Assembly: GCA_900757415.1 (NCBI GenBank)
Contig: CAAENU010000172.1
Location: 1 to 62,550, forward strand
Reading direction: 5' to 3'
Source: an uncultured Oscillospiraceae bacterium
GTDB lineage: Bacteria > Bacillota > Clostridia > Oscillospirales > Oscillospiraceae
Length of the DNA stretch: 62,550 nt
The position numbers and the translations under genes were made by a program. Every line of letters starts with the position of its first letter. The first letter of the stretch is position 1. Shown piece after piece: positions 49,050 through 58,585 of this stretch. The notes under the pieces are model-generated. The model was not told the origin of the DNA. It searched no databases and worked only from the letters and a program-made list of their open reading frames with translations.

Positions 49050-49162
49050 TGGCCGCGCAAAGTTCGCGCCCGCGCCGTGGAGCGAAGCGGAACAAATGCC
49101 CTTGGGGTACAGGCACGAAAGAATTGCAAACCCTTTGGCAGCAAAATCGCAGATTCTGTGCC
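49050..49162 (-). repeat. R1 intergenic structured repeat, copy D (internally deleted)
   Basis: It lies between hup and rqcP in sense orientation. It keeps the 5' hairpin (49137-49162) and the CAAACCCTTTGGCA junction. It also keeps the 3' module with CCTTGGGGTACAGGCACGAA and the GGAGCGAAGCGGAACAA part, both shared with copy B. The central hairpin of A-C is missing. Confidence 0.75.
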
Positions 49163-49270
49163 GGCCTTTTACTTAACGGCGTCCTTCAGAGCCTTGCCGG
49201 CCTTTTACTTAACGGCGTCCTTCAGAGCCTTGCCGGCCTTTTACTTAACGGCGTCCTTCAGAGCCTTGCC
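49163..49270 (-). repeat. Three tandem 36-bp copies of the hup 3' end
   Basis: Units at 49163-49198, 49199-49234 and 49235-49270 are identical. Each contains the last nine codons of hup, its stop codon and five following bases. Only the first unit read by the ribosome (49235-49270) lies in the gene; the other two follow the stop. The unit length is a multiple of three. Confidence 0.95.
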
Positions 49271-49513
49271 GGCCTTGAAAGCGGGAACCTTGGAAGCGGC
49301 GATGGTCACGGAATCGCCGGTGCGGGGATTCAGACCGGTGCGCTCGGCGCGATGCTTCACCTCAAAGGAGCCAAAGCCAACCAGCTGCACCTTCTCCTCA
49401 GCCTTCAGGCTCTCGGTGATGGCGGCCAGAGTGGCGTTTACGGCGGCCTCGGCGTTCTTCTTGGACAGACCGGCCTTCTCGGCGACGGCATTGATCAGTT
49501 CGGTTTTATTCAT
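49241..49513 (-). CDS. hup: HU family DNA-binding protein
   Basis: Histone-like protein that bends and compacts DNA. MNKTELINAVAEKAGLSKKN, VQLVGFGSFEVKHRAERTGL and NPRTGDSVTIAASKVPAFKA are the canonical segments, with the Pro-tipped beta arm intact. It has 90 residues, ending AGKALKDAVK. TAGGAGGAA precedes the ATG. The 3' end is repeated twice more after the stop (see the tandem repeat), leaving the protein unchanged. Confidence 0.97.
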   Translation of the reverse strand: MNKTELINAVAEKAGLSKKNAEAAVNATLAAITESLKAEEKVQLVGFGSFEVKHRAERTGLNPRTGDSVTIAASKVPAFKAGKALKDAVK

Positions 49514-49672
49514 GGGTTCTTCCTCCTAAAATTTTTCATTGGTGACAACGAATCCTAAAACGAAGCGTGTCGCATTAAGAACAAAAGACGGCCTCTTTAC
49601 CATAGGCCAATAGAAAATTTACCATATTTGCCGACTCTTTGCAAGACCTTTTCGACAGAAAGGGCAAAAAAA

Positions 49673-51253
49673 TCACCGTAAATGCAGGCGTTTGGCCCAT
49701 TTTTGCCCCTTGGGCAGGGCGCTCAGATCCTCTGCCGTCACCGCGCCCAGCGCCAGCGCCAGCACGGCGTAGATAACCGCGCCAATGGCCACGGCGGCCA
49801 TGGTTGCCAGATTCTGGGAAATATGGCCGCTCAGCAGCGTATAGGCCGACCGGGTGCCCAGCGCCATTACCCCGGCGCACAGCGCAGGCCGCCACAGGCA
49901 GCGGAAATAGTCCACCCGCCCCCGCAGGCAGCGGTAAACCGCGATCATGTTCAGCACCGCGATCAGCGCATAGCTGTACAGCGTACCTGCCGGTGCGCCG
50001 CGGATCCCCATGGCGGGGTCGCCCACCATCAGATAGTTGGCCGCCACCTTCAGCGCACCGCCGCACAGCAGCGTCACAATGGGGATGCGCTCCCGGCCGC
50101 AGGCCTGCAAAATGCCGTTGGTCACCACCATCAGGCATACAAAGATGCTGGCCGCGCCCAACACGGTCAGGTGATAGGCGGCCGCCTCCGCCGTTTCGGG
50201 TACGGCGGGATACAGCAGGTGCAGGATGGGACCCGCCAGCACGCTCAGACCTGCCCCCATGGGCAGCGCCAGCAACGCCGTGATCCGCACCGCCGCGCCG
50301 GTCAGCCGCTGTGCGGCGGCATCGTCCCGGCGCGCTCTGGCCCGGGTGATGGCCGGGATCAGCGACACCGTCAGCGGATAGATGAACGACGGCGGCAGCA
50401 CAAACAGCGTCATGCCGAAGGTGTACTGGCCGTATTGCTCGGCCGCGGTCTCAGCGGACAGACCCAGCGTGGATTGCAGCGTACCCAGCACCAGCGACTG
50501 GTCCAGCAGCGTCATCAGGCTCATGCCGCCGCCTGCCAGCGTGATGGGCACGCCGATGCGCAGCAGCTGCCCCATGGTGCGGCCCAGCGGCAGCGGAACG
50601 TCCGTGCCCGGTGTCCGCTCCAGCCGTCCCAGCGCCCACAGCAGGAAGAGAAGTCCCAGCGCCGTGCCGCAGGTCACGCCGGCAATGGCGCCGGCGGCGC
50701 CCTCCTCCGGTGCGGCGCCGCGGTGCAGCAAAAAGGCGCAAAGTCCCAGTCCCACCGCCAGCTTGCAGGCGGATTCGATGATCTGGCTGACGGCGGTGGG
50801 CGTCATGCTGCCCAGTCCCTGGGTATAGCCGCGGATGGCGGAGGTCAGACACACGCATAATACCGATGGTGCCAGCACCCGGATGGCCCCCGCCGCCGCG
50901 CCGTCATGCAGCGCGTCGGCCATGGCCTGGGGCAGCAGGAACATCAGCGCGGAGAACGCCGCTCCCGCCGCGCCCAGCAGCAGTAAGGCGGCGCGGAATA
51001 CCTGCCGTGCCTGCGCGTGGCGGCCTTGCGCCGCCGCCTGCGCCACCAGCCGCGAGGCGGCCGGCGGCAGTCCGGCGGTGGACAGCATCAGCAGCAGATT
51101 ATAGATGTTGTAGGCGGCGTAGAAATGGGCCATGCCCTGACTGCCCAGCAGGTTGCCCAGCGGGATCTTGTACAGGGCGCCCAGCACCTTGGTCATGGCC
51201 ACCGCGCCGGCCAGAACGGCCGCGCCGCTTAAAAAGCTCTGCCTGCGCTGCAA
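49673..51253 (-). CDS. SpoVB/MurJ-like polysaccharide flippase
   Basis: Integral membrane protein of the MOP superfamily, 526 residues with about 14 helices, that probably flips lipid-linked cell wall or spore cortex precursors. It starts MQRRQSFLSGAAVLAGAVAM with TKVLGALYKIPLGNLLG, a SpoVB-like entry, and contains AIRGYTQGLGSMTPTAVSQI and GVPITLAGGGMSLMTLLDQS. It ends the recJ-relA-dtd-hemZ run and is next to the yabO-yabP-yabQ block, an order that parallels yabM-yabQ in Bacillus. SpoVB or YabM cannot be separated by eye. Confidence 0.88.
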   Translation of the reverse strand: MQRRQSFLSGAAVLAGAVAMTKVLGALYKIPLGNLLGSQGMAHFYAAYNIYNLLLMLSTAGLPPAASRLVAQAAAQGRHAQARQVFRAALLLLGAAGAAFSALMFLLPQAMADALHDGAAAGAIRVLAPSVLCVCLTSAIRGYTQGLGSMTPTAVSQIIESACKLAVGLGLCAFLLHRGAAPEEGAAGAIAGVTCGTALGLLFLLWALGRLERTPGTDVPLPLGRTMGQLLRIGVPITLAGGGMSLMTLLDQSLVLGTLQSTLGLSAETAAEQYGQYTFGMTLFVLPPSFIYPLTVSLIPAITRARARRDDAAAQRLTGAAVRITALLALPMGAGLSVLAGPILHLLYPAVPETAEAAAYHLTVLGAASIFVCLMVVTNGILQACGRERIPIVTLLCGGALKVAANYLMVGDPAMGIRGAPAGTLYSYALIAVLNMIAVYRCLRGRVDYFRCLWRPALCAGVMALGTRSAYTLLSGHISQNLATMAAVAIGAVIYAVLALALGAVTAEDLSALPKGQKWAKRLHLR

Positions 51254-51335
51254 GCCGTCACCTCCCTAAAGCGTCATGGTCAGGAGTGGGGGAGGCCCGT
51301 CGCGGCGAGCACCGGCCCGGAATGACAGGAAAACG

Positions 51336-52829
51336 TTATTTTCCCATATCTCCCAGCATCTCCCGGTGGAACGCGGCAAACCTTTCCAGATTCCCGGCCA
51401 CCTGTTCCTGCCGCTGGATATACTCCAGCGGGTACTTGGGGTGAAACAGCCGCTCAATCCGGTCGTCCCGGCGGATATCCACCATTTTGGTGGAGCCGCC
51501 CGCGCCCAGCGACAGGATGCTGTGCAGCTCCTCCATGATGTAGATATTATACAGTCCCTCTGCGCCGGATATGCACCATCCCACGTTTTCAAAGCTGCCG
51601 GACATGTACTTCTGGCGATAGAGGTAATAGGGGGCGAAGCGGGCGGCGCGCAGGGTGGGGTCGGCATAGTCCAGCATCTCCGCCACGGCCTCTGGCGGAG
51701 GAATGGGACTGCCCTCCAGCGTCAGGCGGCTGCCCTTCTTCAGCGCCAGCGTGTGCACGGTGATGTTGTCTGCTCCGCTTCTGATGCACTCGTCCAGCGT
51801 TCGGCGGAAGCTCTCCGGCGTGTCGGCGGGCAATCCCGCAATAAGATCCATGTTCACATGGGGAAAACCCATGCTGCCGGCCAGTGCCATGGCCTCCAGA
51901 ATATCCGCCGCCGAGTGCTTGCGCCCGATGGCGCGCAGCACCCTGTCGTCCAGCGACTGGGGGTTGACGCTGATGCGGTCCGCCCCGTGATCCAGCAGCA
52001 CCTGCAATTTTTCCCGGTCAATGGTGTCGGGCCGTCCGGCCTCGATGCAGTATTCCACCACGCCGCTCAGATCAAAGCAGCGGTTCAGATGGGTCAGCAG
52101 GTGATCCATCTGCCGGGCCGACAGCGTGGTGGGCGTGCCGCCGCCCATATAGAACGAGCGGATCCGCAGACCCGTGTTCTTCACCATCTGCCCGGCCAGC
52201 GTGATCTCATGCTCCAGCGCCTCCAGATACGGCTCCATCAGCTTGAACGAGCGCTCCACCGACTGGGACACAAAGCTGCAATAGGCGCAGCGGGTGGGGC
52301 AGAACGGGATCCCCACATACAGCGAGATCTCGTTGGGGGCAAGGGCCTCCTTGGCGGCGATGCCGGCCTGCGCGGCCTCGATGCACATGCGGCGGCGCGG
52401 CGCGGATACCTGATAGGTGCGCTCCAGCTCCCTGTCAGCCTGCCGGGGGGTCATGCCGCCGCGCAGCAGCCGCGCCGCCAGCTTGGCCGGGCGCACGCCC
52501 GTCAGGCTGCCCCATGCGGGCACATATCCCAGGATTTCCACCGATGCTTTGAAAAAGCTCATCTTCAGCGCCCGCTGCCGCAGTCCCTCCTGCTGATATT
52601 CGCTCAGCGCGGGGTCGATGCGCAGCCGGGAAACACCGCGGCCCTCCCGGCCCGCATAGCGGATCCGGGTGGTCGCGGTGGCATATACGGCGCCCTGAGA
52701 CAGCTTGACCCACGCGCAGTTTTCCTCCTGTGCCGCCGGGTCATATACCGGGCGCTCGTTGGGGAAAAAGGCCAGCAGATCCTGCTCAATGGCATAGCGG
52801 TCGTCATGACCGGTGAAAATCAGCTTCAT
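51336..52829 (-). CDS. hemZ: HemZ-like radical SAM protein (coproporphyrinogen dehydrogenase family)
   Basis: Anaerobic coproporphyrinogen III oxidase-like protein. A ~150-residue N-terminal domain (MKLIFTGHDDRYAIEQDLLA) typical of HemZ precedes the radical SAM barrel with VGIPFCPTRCAYCSFVS. YMGGGTPTTLSARQ and RISVNPQSLDDRVL follow. It has 497 residues, the full HemZ length. It is downstream of and overlaps the MBL gene by four bases. True oxidase activity is unproven for this subfamily. Confidence 0.92.
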   Translation of the reverse strand: MKLIFTGHDDRYAIEQDLLAFFPNERPVYDPAAQEENCAWVKLSQGAVYATATTRIRYAGREGRGVSRLRIDPALSEYQQEGLRQRALKMSFFKASVEILGYVPAWGSLTGVRPAKLAARLLRGGMTPRQADRELERTYQVSAPRRRMCIEAAQAGIAAKEALAPNEISLYVGIPFCPTRCAYCSFVSQSVERSFKLMEPYLEALEHEITLAGQMVKNTGLRIRSFYMGGGTPTTLSARQMDHLLTHLNRCFDLSGVVEYCIEAGRPDTIDREKLQVLLDHGADRISVNPQSLDDRVLRAIGRKHSAADILEAMALAGSMGFPHVNMDLIAGLPADTPESFRRTLDECIRSGADNITVHTLALKKGSRLTLEGSPIPPPEAVAEMLDYADPTLRAARFAPYYLYRQKYMSGSFENVGWCISGAEGLYNIYIMEELHSILSLGAGGSTKMVDIRRDDRIERLFHPKYPLEYIQRQEQVAGNLERFAAFHREMLGDMGK

Positions 52830-53449
52830 ACCGTCATACCGTGCCGCATATAGGGATTTGCCTTTCGTTCATAGTCCATGTCGGTGGCCTCCTCATGGCC
52901 GGGGTACACAGTGTATTGGCCCTCCAGCTTTCCCAGCCGACCCAGCGAGCGCAACATGGCCCGGTAATCGCCGCCGGGGAAGTCACACCGGCCGCAGTTG
53001 CCCCGGAACAGGGTGTCGCCGGAGAAGATCACATGCTGCCCCTCCACCAGCAGGGACACGGAACCCTGAGAATGGCCCGGCGTCTCCATCACATCCAGCG
53101 TCAGATTGCCCACGGTCAGCTTGTCGCCCTCGTGGTAATAGCGCTGGTTTTTTTCGCCCAGACGGCAAAATTTCAGCTGGTCGCCGACGGTGTCCACCAC
53201 ATCGGCCTCGTGGATATAAACCGGCAGCTCCGGCCATTTCTCCAGCAGACCGGCCACGCCGGTGCAGTGGTCAAAATGGCCGTGGGTCAACAGGATCATG
53301 GTGGGCGTGCAGCCGGAGGAGGCGATCTCCTCCTCGATGCGGCCGGCCTCGTCGCCGGGGTCGATCACGGCGCAGACCTTGGCGGCCTCGTCGCACAGAA
53401 TGTAGCAGTTGGTCATGATCGGGCCAACCACCAAAGAAAGTACGCGCAT
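52826..53449 (-). CDS. MBL-fold metal hydrolase (glyoxalase II-like)
   Basis: Cytosolic zinc hydrolase of 207 residues. The metal motif LTHGHFDHCTG (HxHxDH with Phe) is near residues 54-64; further ligands lie in ETPGHSQGSV and the FSGDTLF Asp, and the last His in YPGHEEATDM. It belongs to the YcbL/GloB-like group that commonly lies between dtd and hemZ in Clostridia; substrate unknown. It overlaps hemZ by four bases. Confidence 0.9.
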   Translation of the reverse strand: MRVLSLVVGPIMTNCYILCDEAAKVCAVIDPGDEAGRIEEEIASSGCTPTMILLTHGHFDHCTGVAGLLEKWPELPVYIHEADVVDTVGDQLKFCRLGEKNQRYYHEGDKLTVGNLTLDVMETPGHSQGSVSLLVEGQHVIFSGDTLFRGNCGRCDFPGGDYRAMLRSLGRLGKLEGQYTVYPGHEEATDMDYERKANPYMRHGMTV

Positions 53450-53461
53450 TGTTGCTCCTCC

Positions 53462-53908
53462 TTACAGCTGATCGGTGTCCACCACCAGCGTCAGCGGGCC
53501 GTCGTTCAGGCTTTCCACCTGCATGTCGGCGCCGAACTCGCCCGTTTCGGTGTGGAAACCCTTGGCGCGGCACAGCTCCACGAATTTTTCATACAGCGGG
53601 ATGGCCACTTCCGGCCGCGCCGCCGCCAGAAAGTCGGGGCGGCGTCCCTTTTTGCAGTTGCCGTACAGCGTGAACTGGGAAACGATCAGCAGCTGGCCGT
53701 TGACCTCCTCCAATCCCCGGTTCATTTTACCGTTTTCATCCTCGAAAATGCGAAGTCCCGTCAGCTTGTCGGCCAGCTTCACGGCCTGTGCCTCGGTGTC
53801 CTCATGGGTGATACCCAGCAGAATCAGGAAGCCTTCTCCGATCTGTCCGTGTACCTTTCCGTCGATGGTGACGGAAGCATGCTTCACGCGGGTCAATACA
53901 GCGCGCAT
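53462..53908 (-). CDS. dtd: D-aminoacyl-tRNA deacylase
   Basis: Removes D-amino acids (and Gly from tRNA-Ala) from tRNA. MRAVLTRVKHASVTIDGKVH begins the protein. The catalytic SQFTLYGN (SQFTL) is near residues 78-85, and the cross-subunit Gly-cisPro region appears as NDGPLTLVVDT. Length is 148 residues, normal. It is 12 bp before the MBL gene and lies between it and relA. Confidence 0.96.
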   Translation of the reverse strand: MRAVLTRVKHASVTIDGKVHGQIGEGFLILLGITHEDTEAQAVKLADKLTGLRIFEDENGKMNRGLEEVNGQLLIVSQFTLYGNCKKGRRPDFLAAARPEVAIPLYEKFVELCRAKGFHTETGEFGADMQVESLNDGPLTLVVDTDQL

Positions 53909-53942
53909 AATTTATTCTCCTTTATACAGATAGTATTTAAAA

Positions 53943-54098
53943 GTCTCGCAGCGTTCGCGTCCGCAGACGCGAAAAAGTCAAATCATTTTTCTGACGACAT
54001 GTGCGTCGGAAAAATTCTTCTCGGTCGCCAGTGTGCCCGAAGGGCGCGCGCAGCCGACCGCAAACCCCATTGGCAATGAAATCGAAGATTTCATGCCA
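53943..54098 (-). repeat. R1 intergenic structured repeat, copy C
   Basis: It fills the relA-dtd gap in the direction of transcription. Read on the minus strand it matches copy A over about 125 bp. The 5' hairpin is TGGCATGAAATC/GATTTCATTGCCA (54071-54098). The central hairpin (53985-53996 with 54004-54015) has one G-U in place of a Watson-Crick pair in A, and a 3' GC hairpin ends ACGCTGCGAGAC. Confidence 0.85.
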
Positions 54099-54104
54099 GT
54101 AATC

Positions 54105-56321
54105 TTATCCCGCAGGTCTTGTCACCTTCATCACGCCCTGGATCTGCTCCAGCCGGTTCATCACCGTCCGCAGCTGATCCCGGTCCGTGACCTCGATCAC
54201 CAGATCCAGCAGGCCGAAGCCGTCCGGCGTAGAGCGCGCGTTCAGCGACAGCACCCGCGTCTTGGTGGACGACAGCACCGTGGACACATCCACGATCAGG
54301 CTGATGCGGTCCTTGGCCACCACCTGCAGGGCGGTGTGATAGCTCTCGGTGGTCTTGTCGGCCCAGCTGACGCGGATCCACCGTCCCGTTTCGGCGGGGT
54401 TATCCTTGGAGCGCAGCACGTTGGGACAGTCGGAGCGGTGCACCGACACGCCGTACCCCCGGGTGATAAAGCCTACAATGTCGTCCCCCGGAACAGGCGA
54501 GCAGCACTTGGAGAACTTGACGAGACAGTTGCTCAGTCCCTCCACGATGATGCCGTGTTCGCCCCGGGTCCGCTTGGGCACGGCGGGCCGCATCACATCC
54601 GGCTGACCCGCCACCGGCACCTCGGCCTGCCGCTCGGTCTGATGCTGGTGCAGAATGCGCTGGATATCCTCCCGCAGCCGCCCGATCACCTTCAGCGCCG
54701 TCACGCCGCCGTAGCCGATGGCGGCGTACATATCGTCCACCGAGTTAAAGCTCAGCTTTTTCAGCACGTTATTCACATTGCCGTCGGCCAGCAGCTCCTT
54801 CAGGGGCACGCCGGTGCGTTTTAGCTCCGATTCAAAGCTCTGGCGGCCGTTGACGATGTTCTCGTCCCGCTTCTCCCGCTTGAACCACTGGCGGATCTTG
54901 CTGCGGGCGTTGCTGGAGCGGGCGATCTTGATCCAGTCGCGGCTGGGGCCGTGGGCGCTCTGGCTGGTCATGACCTCCACCACGTCGCCGTTTTGCAGCC
55001 GGTGGTTCAGCGGCACGATGCGTCCGTTTACCTTGGCAGACACCATGTGGTTGCCCACGGCGGAGTGGATGTTATAGGCAAAGTCGATGGGAGTCGCCCC
55101 GGCGGGCAGGTTGATCACGTCGCCGTTGGGGGTGAACACGAACACCTCGTCAGCGAACATGTCCACCTTCAGCGAGTGGATAAAGTCCTCAGCGTCGGCG
55201 CCCTCCTGATTTTCCAGCAGTCGGCGGACCCATTCATAGCGGCCCTCATCGCCGGCGCCCTGCCCGTTCTGCTTGTATTTCCAGTGGGCGGCGATGCCGT
55301 ATTCGGCCACCTCGTGCATTTCCTTGGTGCGGATCTGTACCTCAAAGGGGATGCCGCTCTCGCCCACCACGGTGGTGTGCAGGCTCTGGTACAGATTGGG
55401 CTTGGGTGTGCCGATATAGTCCTTGAACCGACCCAGAATAGGCTTATACAGGTCGTGGATAATGCCCAGCACGTTATAGCAGTCCGCCACCGTGTCCACG
55501 ATCACGCGGAAGGCGAACAGATCGAACACATCGTCCAGACTCTTGTTCTGGGTATACATCTTGCGATAGATGGAGTAGGGATGCTTCATCCGTCCGTATA
55601 CGGTGGCCTCGATGCCCTCGGCGCGGAGCCGCGTCACGATCTGGTCGTGGATGGCGGACATGAAGCCGTCATACTCCGCCGCCTTTTCATCCAGCGCCTC
55701 GGTGATCTCCCGATAGCCGATGGGATCCAGATATTTCAGGCTGAGATCCTCCAGCTCCCACTTCATCTTCTGCATGCCCAGCCGGTGGGCGATGGGCGCG
55801 TAGATCTCCATGGTCTCAAAGGATTTCTGCTTCTGTTTCTCCGGCGTCTGATACTCCATGGTGCGCATGTTGTGCAGCCGGTCGGAGATCTTGATGAGGA
55901 TCACGCGGATGTCCTTGCTCATGGCCATCAGCATTTTCCGCAGATTTTCCATCTGCTCCTCTTCCTTGGAGGTATAGTGTACCCGCGTCAGCTTGCTGAC
56001 GCCCTCTACCAGATCGGCCACCGTGGGAGAGAACAGCTTGGCCAGCTGCTCATGGGTGGCCTCGGTATCCTCGATGGTGTCATGCAGCAGCGCCGCCTCG
56101 ATAGACTCGCTGTCCAGATGCAGCTCCTCGGCCACGATCTGGGCCACGGCCAGCGGGTGGGTGATAAAGGGCGAGCCGTCCTTGCGCAGCTGTTGGCCGT
56201 GGTGATCTCGGGCAAACTCATAGGCCTGCCGGATCTGCTGGAAGTTGGCCGAGGGGTTATAGGTCCGGACGGTGTCCTCCAGATGCCGGTACATGGCCTC
56301 GATATCCACGTTTTTCGTCAT
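54105..56321 (-). CDS. relA: Bifunctional (p)ppGpp synthetase/hydrolase RelA/SpoT
   Basis: Makes and degrades the stringent alarmone. The HD hydrolase domain has AALLHDTIEDTEATHEQL and RLHNMRTM. The synthetase domain has GRMKHPYSIYRKM and FAFRVIVDTVADCYNVLG. A TGS domain (VFTPNGDVINLPAGATPIDF), a helical/zinc-finger part with CCSPVPGDDIVGF, and a C-terminal ACT domain complete 738 residues. All catalytic signatures are intact, so both activities are expected. It overlaps recJ by four bases. Confidence 0.97.
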   Translation of the reverse strand: MTKNVDIEAMYRHLEDTVRTYNPSANFQQIRQAYEFARDHHGQQLRKDGSPFITHPLAVAQIVAEELHLDSESIEAALLHDTIEDTEATHEQLAKLFSPTVADLVEGVSKLTRVHYTSKEEEQMENLRKMLMAMSKDIRVILIKISDRLHNMRTMEYQTPEKQKQKSFETMEIYAPIAHRLGMQKMKWELEDLSLKYLDPIGYREITEALDEKAAEYDGFMSAIHDQIVTRLRAEGIEATVYGRMKHPYSIYRKMYTQNKSLDDVFDLFAFRVIVDTVADCYNVLGIIHDLYKPILGRFKDYIGTPKPNLYQSLHTTVVGESGIPFEVQIRTKEMHEVAEYGIAAHWKYKQNGQGAGDEGRYEWVRRLLENQEGADAEDFIHSLKVDMFADEVFVFTPNGDVINLPAGATPIDFAYNIHSAVGNHMVSAKVNGRIVPLNHRLQNGDVVEVMTSQSAHGPSRDWIKIARSSNARSKIRQWFKREKRDENIVNGRQSFESELKRTGVPLKELLADGNVNNVLKKLSFNSVDDMYAAIGYGGVTALKVIGRLREDIQRILHQHQTERQAEVPVAGQPDVMRPAVPKRTRGEHGIIVEGLSNCLVKFSKCCSPVPGDDIVGFITRGYGVSVHRSDCPNVLRSKDNPAETGRWIRVSWADKTTESYHTALQVVAKDRISLIVDVSTVLSSTKTRVLSLNARSTPDGFGLLDLVIEVTDRDQLRTVMNRLEQIQGVMKVTRPAG

Positions 56322-58420
56322 TGGCTGCCGCCTCCTCCCCGTCCCGTTTCGGCCTCTGTCAGGCGCTGTATGTAGGTGGAATCCTCCAGCCGGACTTTTT
56401 TATCCTTCCCCGTCAGGTGCAGGAGAATGTCGTCCCCCTGCCGCCGGGCCTCCAGAAGGCCCCGCTCCTGAAACACGGCCAGACACAGGGCGCTGCGCAG
56501 AAAAGCTTCCGTTTTGCCCATGGCCGCCGACACGGTCCGCAGCAGCGGCAGATAGGCCGCGCACAGCTCCTCGCCGTTGGGCGCCAGATGGGTCAGCGCC
56601 CGCCACGCGGCCACATACTGTTCCCGTGAGGGCAGCATCCGCCGGGCGTTTTTGGCCGATACCGCCTCGCCGGCGGTGCATTGCGCCACCAGCGTCAGGG
56701 ATTCCTGCTCCCGGCTGCTGGCCAGCAGCGACGGGCGGATGTCCACCATCTGCAGCTGCACGGTGCGGCTGCCCCGGAATTCGTTGATCTGCAAATAAAA
56801 AGCCGCGTCCACCCGCTCGCCTTCGGCGCAGCCGCAGGCGGCCGGGGTGGTGGAAAAGAAAATGCCGTCAAACTGGGCGTTTCCCTTGCCCAGCCGCAGC
56901 TTCAGGTGCCGGTTCTGCCCCACACTCTGGGTGCGCAGCAGCGTGGCGCCCATCAGGCAGAACAGGGGCCGTGCGTTGCCGCTGCCATAGGGCTCCAGCG
57001 CGCCCAGCGCCTCCACCTCCTGCAATGTCACCCGGGCGGGATAGCGGATCTCCATGTCCACCTCCAGCGCCGATTCCGGCGCCTTGCCCACCCAGTATTC
57101 GGCGGCGTATTGGTTCATCCGCGCCCGGAAAGCGGGGATGTTGGCCTCGTCAATGGTGAAACCCGCCGCCAGCTCGTGGCCGCCGAACCCCAGCAGCAGA
57201 TCGGAGCAGCTTTCCAGCGCGGCAAACAGGTTAAACCCGCCCCAGCTGCGGCAGGAACCCTTGCCCACGCCGCCGTTGAGATGGATCATAAAGCTGGGCC
57301 GGGAGTATTTTTCACTCAGCCGCGAGGCCACGATGCCCACCACGCCCTGATGCCATGTCTCCGATGCCAGCACCAGCGCCCGGCGCTGATCCTCGGGCAG
57401 CTGGTCAATCATTTTCTCAGCCTGAGAGTAGATGGTCTGCTCCACGCTCTGCCGCTCCCGGTTCAGGGCGCACAGGGCACGGGCCAGCTCCTCGGCCCGG
57501 GCGGGATCCTGACACAGCAGCAGATCCGCCGCCATGTCCGCCGCCCCCATGCGGCCCGCCGCGTTGATGCGGGGCGCCAGCACGAAGCCGATCTGCACCG
57601 ATGAGATCTCCCGTCCGGCCAGTCCTGCCTCCTTCAGCAGGGCGTGCAGTCCGATAAAGTCCGAGCGGTCCAGCGTGGCAAGACCCCGGGATACGATGGT
57701 GCGGTTTTCGCCGGTCATCTGCATCACATCCGCAACCGTGCCGATGGCCGCCAGCGTGCAGTATCGGGAGAAGAGAGCCTCCTCCCTGTCGGGGCCGCCC
57801 AGCGCCAATACCAGCTTCAGCGCCACGCCGCAGCCTGCCAGATGCTTGAAGGGATAGCCGCAGTCGGCGCGGCGGGGATCCACCACCGCCTCAGCCACCG
57901 GCAGCGATTCCTTGCATTCGTGGTGGTCGGTCACCACCACGTCCATGCCGATGGAACGGGCGAAGGCTACCTCGTCCACGCCGGTGATACCGCAGTCCAC
58001 CGTTACCAGCAGTGTGGCGCCGCCCTTGCGCAGTCCTTCAATGGCGTCGCGGCTCAGTCCGTAGCCGTCCTCAATGCGCCGGGGGATATAGTGTACCACA
58101 TCGGCACCCCGGCTTTTCAGATAATCCACCATGATGCAGGTGGCGGTGATCCCGTCCACGTCATAGTCGCCGAAAATGGCGATCTTCTCGCCGTCGGCGA
58201 TGGCCCGGGTGATCCGTGCCGCCGCCTTGTCCATGTCCTGCATCAGAAAGGGAGAATGACTCAGCGTAGTCTCCTGCGTCAAAAATTCTGCGGCCGCCTC
58301 CGCCGAATCCACGGCGCGGCTGGCCAGTACGCCGGACACCAGATAGGGGTAGCCTGCGTCCATCAGCCGCTGTGTGGCGGCGCAGTTTTCCCGTGCCACA
58401 TGCCAGAATGGGAATTTCAT
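56318..58420 (-). CDS. recJ: Single-stranded-DNA exonuclease RecJ
   Basis: 5'-3' ssDNA exonuclease of recombination and base-excision repair. DHH motifs are visible: AIFGDYDVDGITATCIMVDY (residues ~80-99), VTVDCGI, and VVTDHHECKESLP. The DHHA1 part has GFGGHELAAGFTI. At 700 residues it includes the extended C-terminal domain of Gram-positive RecJ. Here recJ and relA are directly coupled; apt, often found between them, is absent. Confidence 0.95.
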   Translation of the reverse strand: MKFPFWHVARENCAATQRLMDAGYPYLVSGVLASRAVDSAEAAAEFLTQETTLSHSPFLMQDMDKAAARITRAIADGEKIAIFGDYDVDGITATCIMVDYLKSRGADVVHYIPRRIEDGYGLSRDAIEGLRKGGATLLVTVDCGITGVDEVAFARSIGMDVVVTDHHECKESLPVAEAVVDPRRADCGYPFKHLAGCGVALKLVLALGGPDREEALFSRYCTLAAIGTVADVMQMTGENRTIVSRGLATLDRSDFIGLHALLKEAGLAGREISSVQIGFVLAPRINAAGRMGAADMAADLLLCQDPARAEELARALCALNRERQSVEQTIYSQAEKMIDQLPEDQRRALVLASETWHQGVVGIVASRLSEKYSRPSFMIHLNGGVGKGSCRSWGGFNLFAALESCSDLLLGFGGHELAAGFTIDEANIPAFRARMNQYAAEYWVGKAPESALEVDMEIRYPARVTLQEVEALGALEPYGSGNARPLFCLMGATLLRTQSVGQNRHLKLRLGKGNAQFDGIFFSTTPAACGCAEGERVDAAFYLQINEFRGSRTVQLQMVDIRPSLLASSREQESLTLVAQCTAGEAVSAKNARRMLPSREQYVAAWRALTHLAPNGEELCAAYLPLLRTVSAAMGKTEAFLRSALCLAVFQERGLLEARRQGDDILLHLTGKDKKVRLEDSTYIQRLTEAETGRGGGGSQ

Positions 58421-58512
58421 GGTTCGTCCGACTCCTTTCGCGTCCTTCTATAATAAACCATAGTATAACAAATCCCGATGCAAAGGTAAAGCAAAAAATC
58501 TGGCGCACCGTG

Positions 58513-58541
58513 TTGCAATCAGGAAAATGATACCGTATAAT
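58513..58541 (+). promoter_or_regulatory. Promoter of the E2-like gene
   Basis: TTGCAA (58513-58518), 17 bp, TATAAT (58536-58541); start codon 45 bp downstream. Confidence 0.82.
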
Positions 58542-58585
58542 GAACCGTAAAGATCCCGCAAAAAAAGAGAATCGAGGAACGGCCT

